Shown: positions 8,944 to 16,818 of the stretch, piece after piece
How the letters are laid out: each line of letters opens with the position of its first letter
How positions within the stretch are numbered: the first letter of the stretch is position 1
NCBI GenBank assembly: GCA_023387235.1
Contig: JAEWIJ010000042.1
Coordinates: 1 to 59,543 of the forward strand
Direction: 5' to 3'
Source of the DNA: Pseudomonadota bacterium
GTDB lineage: Bacteria > Pseudomonadota > Alphaproteobacteria > Rhizobiales > Hyphomicrobiaceae
DNA: 59,543 nt
The notes under the pieces: generated by a model
What the model saw: the letters and a program-made list of their open reading frames with translations, nothing else
What the model was told of the DNA's origin: nothing
The model's database searches: none
Position numbers and translations under genes: made by a program

Positions 8944-9258
8944 TGATACCTTAGTCTAGTCGGCCGGCTCCGATCCTCCGTACAGCGGCATTCCGCGCAC
9001 AAGTTTGCGGCGGACGCACCCTCGGCCGTGGACAATGCGATGAGGCACCACTAAGGAGTACTCGCAGCTGACATATTGCAGCGATCTCGCTGCACGTGAT
9101 GGAGACGAGCCCGGCGTGCGCAGACCGCCGCGAAGCACTTTCCGATGCCGACATGCCGCGCGCTGCGTGGCGATCGTGGAGCCGCGACCGCGCCAGGACC
9201 GTTCCGATATTCATTGCCCGAGCCGCAATCGCCGTTTGCACGCCGGGCGACGCGCCCG
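8944..9258. other. Intergenic region before the LysE exporter, holding an 18-bp dyad
   Basis: No gene is supported in these 315 bp. The clear element is the inverted repeat TGCAGCGA (9077-9084), spacer TC, TCGCTGCA (9087-9094), a perfect 8+2+8 dyad about 165 bp before the LysE start. It looks like an operator for a dimeric regulator; see findings. Confidence 0.5.
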
Positions 9259-9930
9259 ATGACATTCCTACCCAATCCACTGATCATTCCGGCCGGCATC
9301 ATGATTGGTGTGCTGATCGCCATGCCGGTCGGCCCGGTCAATCTTCTGTGCCTGCAGCGCTCCCTCGAGCGCGGGTTCTGGGGCGGCGTCGCGGCGGGGC
9401 TTGGCGTCGTCATCGGCGATGGCCTCATCGCACTCTTCGCGGCGCTCGGCGTCGGCGCCGTGACGGGCGTGATCCGGCACTATCGCATGACCGTCCAGAC
9501 GATCGGCGGCCTCGCTCTGGTCGCGTTCGGCATCCGCCTCTATTTCACGCGGCCGCAAATCTTTCGCGACGAGAATGCCGACGGCCAGCGCCCGTCGCTT
9601 GCCGCTTTCGCGTGGGATATTCCGCAAACTTTCTTCCTCACGATCACCAACCCTGGCGCCGTGCTCGGCCTCTTCGCGATCTTCGGCGGCGTCAGCTCGT
9701 ACGTCGAAGTCGAAACCTATATCGATGCCTTCACGATGGTCGCCGCGATCATGGGCGGCAGCCTGTTGTGGTGGGTCGTGCTCTCGCACACGATCAGCCG
9801 CTTCCGCAATCGCATGGATGTGGACATGCTGCGGCTTCTCAATCGCCTGGCGAGCCTCCTTCTGATCGGCTTCGGCGCACTACTGCTTTCCGAGGTCGCA
9901 ATGAAGTTCATCTCGGGCAGGATCGTCTGA
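9259..9930 (+). CDS. LysE/RhtB-family amino-acid exporter
   Basis: A 223-residue protein of the LysE translocator family, which exports amino acids or similar small metabolites. Six hydrophobic segments are visible, and the first holds the signature GVLIAMPVGPVNLLCLQRSL near residues 16-35, with GxxxGD in the second span. The ATG at 9259 is chosen because family similarity begins there; the frame is open 38 codons further. The gene is convergent with the TIGR02301-type gene, with only 2 nt between the stops. Substrate unknown; an 18-bp dyad upstream may be its control site. Confidence 0.88.
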   Translation: MTFLPNPLIIPAGIMIGVLIAMPVGPVNLLCLQRSLERGFWGGVAAGLGVVIGDGLIALFAALGVGAVTGVIRHYRMTVQTIGGLALVAFGIRLYFTRPQIFRDENADGQRPSLAAFAWDIPQTFFLTITNPGAVLGLFAIFGGVSSYVEVETYIDAFTMVAAIMGGSLLWWVVLSHTISRFRNRMDVDMLRLLNRLASLLLIGFGALLLSEVAMKFISGRIV

Positions 9931-9932
9931 TC

Positions 9933-10349
9933 CTACTGTGACGTCTTGGCGAGCTCGGTCGCGATCTCGGCCCCCTCGGCGAGGAAGCGCGTGACCGCAG
10001 TCTGCGCCGAAGGCGTGCAGGACTGATACGTGCGGCTGTAGCTGCGATAGCCGTTGTTGAACCGGCTCGTGAGCTGCGCGCGGCGGAGCGAGGCATTGCC
10101 CTCGCCCTCGATGAGTTCTTCCATGCGCTTGCGCCAGGTCTGCCCCTCGTTGGCGCCGCAGAGCTCGCGCAGATAGTGCACCGCGCCGAGGATCTCGGCG
10201 AGGCGCATGAGCTTGGCGTCGTAAGGCCGCACGTCGCCGGCCGGCCCCTGCGCGGCAAGCGGCGGCGCCAGCGCCGTGAGCAGCGTCAGCATGGACAGTA
10301 CGGCTGCAAAGACCCCGACAAGTGCGCGATGGCGCATGGTGCGTCTCAT
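9933..10349 (-). CDS. TIGR02301-family exported protein
   Basis: 138 residues from the ATG at 10349 (another ATG at 10337 is possible). An N-terminal signal peptide ends near AQG (32-36). The mature part carries the LAEILGAVHYLRELCG block (50-65), GQTWRKRM, and the YRSYSRTYQSCTPSA block; Cys64 and Cys111 could form a disulfide. I recognise this as the TIGR02301 family of alphaproteobacterial periplasmic proteins, function unknown. GAGGAA directly precedes the first ATG and is 12 nt from the second. Confidence 0.85.
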   Translation of the reverse strand: MRRTMRHRALVGVFAAVLSMLTLLTALAPPLAAQGPAGDVRPYDAKLMRLAEILGAVHYLRELCGANEGQTWRKRMEELIEGEGNASLRRAQLTSRFNNGYRSYSRTYQSCTPSAQTAVTRFLAEGAEIATELAKTSQ

Positions 10350-10550
10350 TTCCTCAGGTGCGGCACCGCAGGGCCACGCTCGCGCAACCGATACCCGCAA
10401 GTTCGGCAATTCTAAGCCTCGGCGCCGATTCGCGCACCTGGGGTGAAACTCCCCCGCGTGACACGCAGTTATGGTCTTTACCACCCCGCCCGTGACGGCT
10501 CATTGTGGGGCCATGAGCCGACCAACAGGCCGTTGTCAGGGAGGAATACG

Positions 10551-11438
10551 ATGAGCGCCGATGGAACGACGCAGTTTGCCTTCGACGAGACGCGCTCCGC
10601 CGACCTCGTCGTCGCCGCCATGGCGAGCGCCAAGAACGAGCGCCTCCGCCTAGTCATGGAGAGCGTGGTCCGCCATCTCCACGCCGTCGTGAAGGAAGTG
10701 GAGCCGACCGAGGAGGAATGGCTGACGGCCATAAAATTCCTCACCGAGACGGGCCACTGGTGCAACGACTGGCGGCAGGAGTTCATCCTCTTCTCGGATA
10801 CGTTCGGCGTTTCCATGCTGGTCGACGCCATCAATCATCGCAAGCCCTCGGGCGCGACTGAGACGACCGTACTCGGGCCTTTCCACGTCGCGGCCGCGCC
10901 GTTGAGGCAGATGGGCGATACGATCAACCTCGAGGACAAGGGCGAGCCTCTGATCGTCGCCGGCACCGTCGTGGACGAGAACGGCAAAGCCATTGAAGGC
11001 GCGACGCTGGACGTCTGGCAGGCGAACAGCGAGGGCTTCTACGATGTCCAGCAGAAGGACATCCAGCCGGACATGAACCTGCGCGGACGCTTCGTCACCG
11101 GCACCGATGGCCGCTACTGGTTCCGCTCATCGAAGCCACTGTTCTATCCGATCCCTTCCGACGGGCCCGTCGGCGATCTTCTCCGCGCGCTTGGCCGCCA
11201 TCCATATCGCCCGGCGCACATTCATTTCATCGTCTCCGCGCCCGGCTACCAGACGATCGTCACGCACCTTTTCGACAAGGGCGATCCCTATCTCGCGTCG
11301 GACGTCGTGTTCGGCGTGAAGGACAGTCTTGTGTGCGAGATCACGCAGCACGCCGATCCGAAGGCTGCAGCCGACGCGGGCCTGACGAGCCCGTTCTGGT
11401 CGCTGCAGCACGAGTTCAAGCTGGTGCGGGAGGAATAG
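10551..11438 (+). CDS. Intradiol ring-cleavage dioxygenase (hydroxyquinol/catechol 1,2-dioxygenase type)
   Basis: A 295-residue non-haem Fe(III) dioxygenase. The N-terminal helical dimer domain includes TETGHWCNDWRQEFILFSDT (66-85). The beta-sandwich domain has four iron ligands spaced as in the family: Tyr164 (EGFYDVQ), Tyr199 (PLFYPIP), His223 and His225 (PAHIHF). It opens catechol-like rings between the hydroxyls to muconate or maleylacetate-type products. Sequence alone does not separate catechol from hydroxyquinol preference, though length and N-terminal layout lean to the hydroxyquinol group. No other ring-degradation genes adjoin it. Ribosome site GGGAGGAAT precedes the ATG; a strong hairpin follows. 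Confidence 0.9.
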   Translation: MSADGTTQFAFDETRSADLVVAAMASAKNERLRLVMESVVRHLHAVVKEVEPTEEEWLTAIKFLTETGHWCNDWRQEFILFSDTFGVSMLVDAINHRKPSGATETTVLGPFHVAAAPLRQMGDTINLEDKGEPLIVAGTVVDENGKAIEGATLDVWQANSEGFYDVQQKDIQPDMNLRGRFVTGTDGRYWFRSSKPLFYPIPSDGPVGDLLRALGRHPYRPAHIHFIVSAPGYQTIVTHLFDKGDPYLASDVVFGVKDSLVCEITQHADPKAAADAGLTSPFWSLQHEFKLVREE

Positions 11439-11441
11439 ACT

Positions 11442-11477
11442 TTCCCCTTCTCCCCGTTCTGACGGGGAGAAGGGGAA
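11442..11477. terminator. Perfect 16-bp hairpin between convergent genes
   Basis: Left arm TTCCCCTTCTCCCCGT (11442-11457), loop TCTG, right arm ACGGGGAGAAGGGGAA (11462-11477). It begins 3 nt after the dioxygenase stop and ends 3 nt before the adenylyltransferase stop on the other strand, so it probably terminates both transcripts. There is no T-run. The arm sequence recurs in weaker form at 7609-7640. Confidence 0.7.
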
Positions 11478-11480
11478 GTG

Positions 11481-12314
11481 TTAGGCCACGCAAACTTCCC
11501 CATCACCCGCGCCGGCATGGATCGAGAGATCCTTGATCGTCGCGTGACGGCCGCTGAGCGCGTTCTCCGGATCCCACGCGACCTTCACCTGCTCGAAGCG
11601 ACTGGCGAGCGCGTCGTAGATCATGAGCCGGCCCGCGAGCGTCTCGCCGATGCCGAGGATCTCCTTCAGCGCCTCCGTCGCGAGCAGCGTGCCGACGACG
11701 CCAGCCACCGCGCCGAGAATGCCGACCTCGGCACAGTTCGCAACCGTGCCCGGCGGCGGCGCCTCGGGAAAGATGCAACGGTATGTCGGCCACGGCGTGC
11801 CGTCAGGTTTCGTCTCATGCGGCTTGAAGGTCGTGATGTAGCCGTCGAAAGCGCCGAGCGCGCCGAACACGAGCGGCCGCTTCGCGAAGTAGCAGGCATC
11901 GGAGACGAGATAGCGCGTCGCGAAGTTGTCCGAGCCGTCGATCACGAGATCGTACTTGGTGATGAGGTCGAGGGCGTTCCCGGCCGTGATGCGCGTCGCG
12001 TGCGTTTCGACGCTCACATGCGGATTGATGCGTCCGAGCGTCTCCCGCGTGCTCTCGACCTTGAGCGTACCGACACTCGCGGTGTCGTGCACGATCTGGC
12101 GCTGAAGATTGTCGAGGGAAACGGTGTCGTCATCGATGATGCCGAGTGTGCCGATGCCGGCCGCCGCGAGATACATGGCAACGGGCGAACCGAGCCCGCC
12201 GGCACCGATGACCAGCACGCGCGCTGCCTTGAGCTTCTGCTGGCCCTGCCCGCCCACGTCTCGCAGCACGAGATGGCGCTTGTAGCGGGCGATCTCCTCG
12301 GGTGTCAGGATCAT
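11481..12314 (-). CDS. moeB: HesA/MoeB/ThiF-family adenylyltransferase
   Basis: 277 residues of the E1-like family that adenylates the C-terminal Gly-Gly of sulfur-carrier proteins (MoaD, ThiS). Visible are the nucleotide-binding GAGGLGS at 37-43, Asp62, NLQRQI at 70-75, DGSDNFATR at 126-134 and Cys194 in TVANCAEVG. The zinc-binding CxxC pairs of E. coli MoeB are absent: the first reads TYRC at 177-180 and no C-terminal pair exists. The protein could therefore serve MoaD, ThiS or another carrier; the moeB symbol is provisional. It is convergent with the dioxygenase and nearly divergent from the E1 alpha gene. Confidence 0.85.
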   Translation of the reverse strand: MILTPEEIARYKRHLVLRDVGGQGQQKLKAARVLVIGAGGLGSPVAMYLAAAGIGTLGIIDDDTVSLDNLQRQIVHDTASVGTLKVESTRETLGRINPHVSVETHATRITAGNALDLITKYDLVIDGSDNFATRYLVSDACYFAKRPLVFGALGAFDGYITTFKPHETKPDGTPWPTYRCIFPEAPPPGTVANCAEVGILGAVAGVVGTLLATEALKEILGIGETLAGRLMIYDALASRFEQVKVAWDPENALSGRHATIKDLSIHAGAGDGEVCVA

Positions 12315-12445
12315 GGCCGGATATATAGTCGCTCGCGCCGCGCGTGGCCAGCATAGGACCCGACCGGCCCATTGCCTTGCTTTTTCCGCCCCCCTGCCGG
12401 ATGTTCCTCCCCTAAAGGAAACGCCCGCAAGAATGGAGCCCGAAC

Positions 12446-13450
12446 GTGGCCACAGCAGGAGGGACGCCGGCGCCGGCCGGCGACAATCTCAAACGCCTCA
12501 CCGACCTCTACCGCATGATGGTGCGGATCCGCACCTTCGAGGAAACGGCACTCGAAGCCTACAAGGCGGGCGAGATCCCCGGCCCCCTGCACGTCTCGTT
12601 CGGACAGGAGGCGATCCCCGCCGGCGTCTGCGCGAGCCTGCGCACCGATGACCGCCTCACCTCCAATCATCGCGGTCACGGCCATGCGCTCGCCAAAGGC
12701 GCCGACGCGGCCACGATGTACCTCGAGTTGTACGGACGCGAGGGCGGATACTGCGGTGGCAAGGGCGGCTCCATGCACATCGCCGATTTCTCCGTCGGCA
12801 TGCTCGGCGCGAATGGCGTCGTCGCGGGCGGATTGCCGATCGCGGTCGGCGCAGCGCAGGGCCTCAAGCTCCTCAAGTCGGATGCGATCGTCGTCTGCAT
12901 GTTCGGCGATGGCGCGACGAACCGCGGGCCCTTTCTCGAGGCGCTGAACTGGGCGGCGATCTATACGCTCCCCGTCCTCTTCGTCTGCGAGGACAACGGC
13001 GTCGCCGCACATACGGAGACGCGCACCGTGACCGCTGGCGACGGCCCCGCCGCGCGCGCCAACGCGATCGGCGTGCCCGCGGTTACGATCGACGGCAATG
13101 ACCCGCTCACCGTCGAGGAGACGGCCGCGCACCTCATCGGCGAAGTTCGCGGTGGCGGCGGCCCGCGCATGATCCATGCGCACACCTATCGCTGGAGCGG
13201 CCACACCGCCACGGATGCGGCGGCATGGCGCGATCCCAAGCAGGTGGAAGCGGCGAAAACCCGCTGTCCGATCGCGCGTCTCAAAGCCGTACTCGTCGAG
13301 CGTGGCATCGCACCTGCGCAGTTGGACGAGATCGCCGGCGCGGCGCGCGCCGAAATGCTCGCCGGCAGGAAAGCGGCCAACGCCGCGCCATGGCCGAGCA
13401 TGGCCTCGGCTTTCGAGGACGTGCAGGACGCGGGAGCGGTCCATGGCTGA
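12446..13450 (+). CDS. Thiamine-diphosphate 2-oxoacid dehydrogenase E1, alpha subunit
   Basis: 334 residues of the E1-alpha family (pyruvate/acetoin/branched-chain type). HRGHG at 75-79, the ThDP-Mg motif starting GDGATNRG at 154-161 and its asparagine N184 (CEDNG) are all present, as is the YGREGGYCGGKGGSMH block. The start is a GTG at 12446 with GGAG 7 nt upstream. It overlaps the beta-subunit start by 8 nt, so the two are translated together. No E2 acyltransferase or E3 lies nearby, so the substrate is open: acetoin, pyruvate or another 2-oxoacid. Confidence 0.92.
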   Translation: MATAGGTPAPAGDNLKRLTDLYRMMVRIRTFEETALEAYKAGEIPGPLHVSFGQEAIPAGVCASLRTDDRLTSNHRGHGHALAKGADAATMYLELYGREGGYCGGKGGSMHIADFSVGMLGANGVVAGGLPIAVGAAQGLKLLKSDAIVVCMFGDGATNRGPFLEALNWAAIYTLPVLFVCEDNGVAAHTETRTVTAGDGPAARANAIGVPAVTIDGNDPLTVEETAAHLIGEVRGGGGPRMIHAHTYRWSGHTATDAAAWRDPKQVEAAKTRCPIARLKAVLVERGIAPAQLDEIAGAARAEMLAGRKAANAAPWPSMASAFEDVQDAGAVHG

Positions 13451-14417
13451 AACAACGCTCGTCGAAGCGGGTCGCCTCGCGGTCCTCCAGGAAATGCGCC
13501 GCGATCCGACCGTGTGGGTGCTCGGTGAGGATGTCGGGCGCGGCGGCCTCTGGGGCCAGTACCGCGGTATGCTCGAGGAGTTCGGCGCGACGCGCATCGT
13601 GTCCACGCCGATCGCGGAGTCGACGATCATGGGCGCGGGCCTCGGCGCGGCGCTCGTCGGCACGCGGCCGATCATCGAGATGCGCATGTTCGATTTCGTC
13701 ATGTGCGCGATGGACGAGCTCGTCAATCAGATCGCCAAGGTGCGCTACATGTTCGGCGGGCAGGCCAAGCCCGCCGTCGTCGTGCGCATGCCGCACGGCA
13801 TGTGGCGCAACTCGGCCGCCCAGCACAGCCAGATGCTCGAAGCATGGTTCGCGCACCTGCCGGGCGTCGTCGTCGTCGCGCCCTCGAATGCGGAGGATGA
13901 AGCCGGTCTGCTCGTTTCCGCGATCCGCTCGGATGATCCCGTGCTGTTTTTCGATCCGAAGGATCTCTGGCTCGCGCCCGGCAGCATGACCGATGGCGAG
14001 ATCGCGCCCATTCCCTTCGGCACGGCGCGACATGCGCGCCAAGGCGATGCCCTCACGATCGTCACGTGGTCGGCCATCGTGCCGAACGTGCTGACCGCCG
14101 CCGATCAACTCGCGGGCGAAGGCATCAAGGCGGACGTCTTCGACCTGCGCACGATCTGGCCCTGGGACCAGGATGCGGTCGCGACCTCGCTCGCACGAAC
14201 GGGCCGTTTGCTCGTGGTGCACGAGGCCGTCGAGGTCGGCGGCTTTGGCGCCGAGATCATCGCGACCATGATCGACCGGCTCGGCCCGTCCGCCATCAAG
14301 GTTGCAAAGCGCCTCGGTGCGCCGCGCATTCCCGTACCTTTCGCACCGCCACTCGAGGACGAGGTACGCATCTCGCCCGCCAAGATCGTCGCCGCCGCCA
14401 AAGCAGCGCTCAAATAA
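13443..14417 (+). CDS. Thiamine-diphosphate 2-oxoacid dehydrogenase E1, beta subunit
   Basis: 324 residues of the E1-beta family: transketolase pyrimidine-binding domain with GEDVG at 28-32, STPIAES, FDFVMCAMDELVNQIAK and the MPHGMWRNSAAQHSQ region, then a C-terminal transketolase domain with DLRTIWPWD and VVHEAVEVGGFGAEI. With the alpha subunit it makes the heterotetrameric E1 that decarboxylates a 2-oxoacid on thiamine diphosphate. Start ATG at 13443 within the alpha-gene end (ATGGCTGA overlap). An SDR-like gene follows after 6 nt, indicating one operon of three. Confidence 0.92.
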   Translation: MAETTLVEAGRLAVLQEMRRDPTVWVLGEDVGRGGLWGQYRGMLEEFGATRIVSTPIAESTIMGAGLGAALVGTRPIIEMRMFDFVMCAMDELVNQIAKVRYMFGGQAKPAVVVRMPHGMWRNSAAQHSQMLEAWFAHLPGVVVVAPSNAEDEAGLLVSAIRSDDPVLFFDPKDLWLAPGSMTDGEIAPIPFGTARHARQGDALTIVTWSAIVPNVLTAADQLAGEGIKADVFDLRTIWPWDQDAVATSLARTGRLLVVHEAVEVGGFGAEIIATMIDRLGPSAIKVAKRLGAPRIPVPFAPPLEDEVRISPAKIVAAAKAALK

Positions 14418-14423
14418 GGAGAT

Positions 14424-15173
14424 ATGAAAATGCCCCGCGCCGCGCGCACTGCACTCATCACCGGATCGAACAAGAACATCGGCCGCGCGTGCGCGCTGGC
14501 GCTTGCGAAAGGCGGCTTCAACGTCGTCGTCAACGGCGCGAAGGATCGTGCAGCAGCCGAGGCCGTCGCGCGCGAGGTCGAAGTGCTCGGCGTGGAGGCG
14601 CTCGTCGCCATGGGCGATGTCGGCAAGCGCGAGGACTGCGCGCGCATCGCCAAGGAGGCGCTTGGCCACTTCGGCACCATCGATGCGCTGCTCAACAACG
14701 CCGCCTTGCGGCCCGACGGCAAATTCCTCGAGATGAGCGAGGCGGACTTCGATCGCGTCGTCGATACGGACTACAAGGCGGCGTACTGGCTCGCGCGTGC
14801 GACCCTACCGGGGATGCTCGACAAGGGCTGGGGCCGCATCGTCAATTTTGCCGGCATGAATGCCATCCACGGCTACAACGGGCGGGCTGCCGTGTCGGTC
14901 GCCAAGCACGCCGCGTGGGGTCTTACCAAGGCCCTCGCCAAGGAGTTCGGCCCCAAGGGCATCACGACGAACATCATCTCGCCCGGCCCCATCATGGGCG
15001 AGGCGCAGGACCCGCACATGGCGGCCCATATCAAGCCCATGGTCGCCCGCGTGCCGGTCGGCCGCCTCGGCACGCCCGACGAGGTCGCGGCCATGGCGGC
15101 GCTGCTGGCGTCGAATGCGGGTGCCTTCGTCAACGGCCAGATGCTGCAGGTCAACGGCGGCGCCGAGACCTAA
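14424..15173 (+). CDS. SDR-fold protein with a degenerate catalytic site
   Basis: 249 residues with the Rossmann fold of classical short-chain dehydrogenases: TGSNKNIG at 13-20 for the cofactor, NNAA at 91-94, and a C-terminal NGQMLQVNGG. Aligned by eye to FabG-type enzymes, the catalytic Asn, Ser and Tyr positions are Asp116, Gly144 and Val157; only Lys161 of the tetrad remains. It may bind a nucleotide without classical reduction, or use other residues, as dienoyl-CoA reductases do. It follows the E1 beta gene by 6 nt, with AAGGAG in the gap; the second ATG (14430) has better spacing than the first. Confidence 0.88.
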   Translation: MKMPRAARTALITGSNKNIGRACALALAKGGFNVVVNGAKDRAAAEAVAREVEVLGVEALVAMGDVGKREDCARIAKEALGHFGTIDALLNNAALRPDGKFLEMSEADFDRVVDTDYKAAYWLARATLPGMLDKGWGRIVNFAGMNAIHGYNGRAAVSVAKHAAWGLTKALAKEFGPKGITTNIISPGPIMGEAQDPHMAAHIKPMVARVPVGRLGTPDEVAAMAALLASNAGAFVNGQMLQVNGGAET

Positions 15174-15252
15174 GCGCGGGCGGGTTACTCCTCAGCCGAA
15201 CCTGTGCTAGAGGGGCGCCAACCCTCAACGCTCACACGAGAGCGCCCCCTCA

Positions 15253-16686
15253 ATGACCACACCTGACCGCAAGGTCGTCACGCGCTTTGCGCCTTCGCCG
15301 ACGGGCATGCTGCACATCGGCGGCGCCCGCACGGCCCTCTTCAACTGGCTCTACGCCAAGCACACCGGCGGCACGTTCCTGCTGCGCATCGAGGATACGG
15401 ATCGCGAGCGCTCTAAGCCCGAGCACGTCGATGCCATCACGAACGGCCTCAAGTGGCTGGAGCTCGATTGGGATGGCGATCCGCTCTTCCAGTTCGCGCG
15501 CGTCGATCGCCATCGCGAGGTTGCGCTCGGCCTGCTCGCGTCGGGTGGCGCTTATAACTGCTACCTGACGGCCGAAGAGCTGACCGCCATGCGCGAGAAG
15601 GCCAAGGCCGAGGGCCGTCCGCAGGTCATCGAGAGCCCGTGGCGCGACCGCGATCCCAAGGAAGCGCCGGCGGGCGTCAAGCCATCGGTGCGCCTCAAGA
15701 CGCGCCGCGACGGCGAGACCGTCGTCGACGACAAGGTGCAGGGCCGCGTCGTGATCCCGAACAAGGATCTCGACGACATGATCATCCTGCGCTCGGACGG
15801 CACGCCGACGTACAATTTTGCCGTCGTCGTCGACGATCACGACATGGGCATCACGCACGTCATCCGCGGCGTCGATCATCTCACGAACGCCGCGCGCCAG
15901 ACGCAGGTCTATGTCGCGTGCGGCTGGGACGTGCCGGTGTTCGCGCACGTGCCGCTGATCCATGGCCCCGACGGCGCCAAGCTGTCGAAGCGCCACGGCG
16001 CCGAGGCGACCGACGCCTACCGCGCCATGGGCTACCTGCCCGAAGCCATGCGCAACTATCTCGTGCGCCTCGGCTGGAGCCACGGCGACGACGAGATCAT
16101 CTCGACCGAGCAGCTCGTGGAATGGTTCGACCTCGACGCGGTCGGCCGCTCGCCGGCGCGCTTCGATTTCGCCAAGCTCGCCGACCTCAATGGCCACTAC
16201 ATCCGCAAGGCCAGCGACGACGAGCTTGTCCGGCGGCTCCAGGAGCTGCTCGCGGTCATCGACGGCGGCTCTGACAAACTTGCAATGCTGGCCCGCGACG
16301 GCGGCTGGGATCGCCTCCGCATTGCACTCCCCGGCCTCAAGGAGCGCGCCAAGACCCTGCTCGAGCTCGTGGATGGCGCAGGCTTCCTCTTTGCCGCGCG
16401 CCCCCTGCAGCTCGACGAGAAGGCCGCCAAGCTCATGGACGCCGACGCGAAAGTCACCCTCCGCGCGCTCATTCCCCACCTGGAGAACGCCCCGGACTGG
16501 ACCGCCGCGGGGCTCGAATCGCAGGTCCGCACATTTGCGGAGGCCACCGGCGCCAAGCTCGGCAAGGTGGCCCAGCCGCTGCGCGCGGCCCTCACGGGAC
16601 GGAGCGTCTCCCCACCCGTCTTCGACGTCATGCACGCCCTTGGCAAGACAGAGACAATCGCCCGGCTGGGGGACCAGACACGTTGA
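15253..16686 (+). CDS. gltX: Glutamyl-tRNA synthetase
   Basis: GltX charges tRNA-Glu with glutamate. The 477-residue class I synthetase has HIGG at 21-24 and KLSKR at 243-247, with SPTGMLHIGG and RIEDTDRER in the Rossmann half and the helical anticodon-binding half to the end. The start ATG at 15253 gives the normal N-terminus; only a weak purine run precedes it. The neighbour gltA lies 132 bp downstream on the same strand; comEC and lexA, which often sit near these genes in related bacteria, are not present here. A tRNA-Glu(CTC) substrate gene is present at 39906. Confidence 0.97.
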   Translation: MTTPDRKVVTRFAPSPTGMLHIGGARTALFNWLYAKHTGGTFLLRIEDTDRERSKPEHVDAITNGLKWLELDWDGDPLFQFARVDRHREVALGLLASGGAYNCYLTAEELTAMREKAKAEGRPQVIESPWRDRDPKEAPAGVKPSVRLKTRRDGETVVDDKVQGRVVIPNKDLDDMIILRSDGTPTYNFAVVVDDHDMGITHVIRGVDHLTNAARQTQVYVACGWDVPVFAHVPLIHGPDGAKLSKRHGAEATDAYRAMGYLPEAMRNYLVRLGWSHGDDEIISTEQLVEWFDLDAVGRSPARFDFAKLADLNGHYIRKASDDELVRRLQELLAVIDGGSDKLAMLARDGGWDRLRIALPGLKERAKTLLELVDGAGFLFAARPLQLDEKAAKLMDADAKVTLRALIPHLENAPDWTAAGLESQVRTFAEATGAKLGKVAQPLRAALTGRSVSPPVFDVMHALGKTETIARLGDQTR

Positions 16687-16724
16687 CCATTCTCGACTAT
16701 TTGATGCCTCGCAGAGCAGCCTCT

Positions 16725-16745
16725 GCCGCTTTATTAAACAGCGGC
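16725..16745. promoter_or_regulatory. Inverted repeat upstream of gltA
   Basis: GCCGCT (16725-16730) and AGCGGC (16740-16745) flank an A/T-rich centre TTTATTAAAC, with further partial symmetry inside. It lies 73 bp before the gltA start. It could be an operator for citrate synthase control or a weak gltX terminator; there is no T-run to decide. Confidence 0.35.
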
Positions 16746-16818
16746 ACGCTGCTATGGTGCATTGCGGCAACGGCGCTGCAGCGCCCGTGGATTGGCTCGC
16801 TGTTCAAAGGACATCGAC

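Noticed and set aside
13281..14669. 462-codon minus-strand open frame
   Set aside because: It covers the E1 beta gene on the opposite strand and has the Asp/His/Arg-rich composition of an antisense frame.
15250..16770. 506-codon minus-strand open frame
   Set aside because: It is the complement of gltX, whose class I motifs are intact; the frame has no family resemblance.
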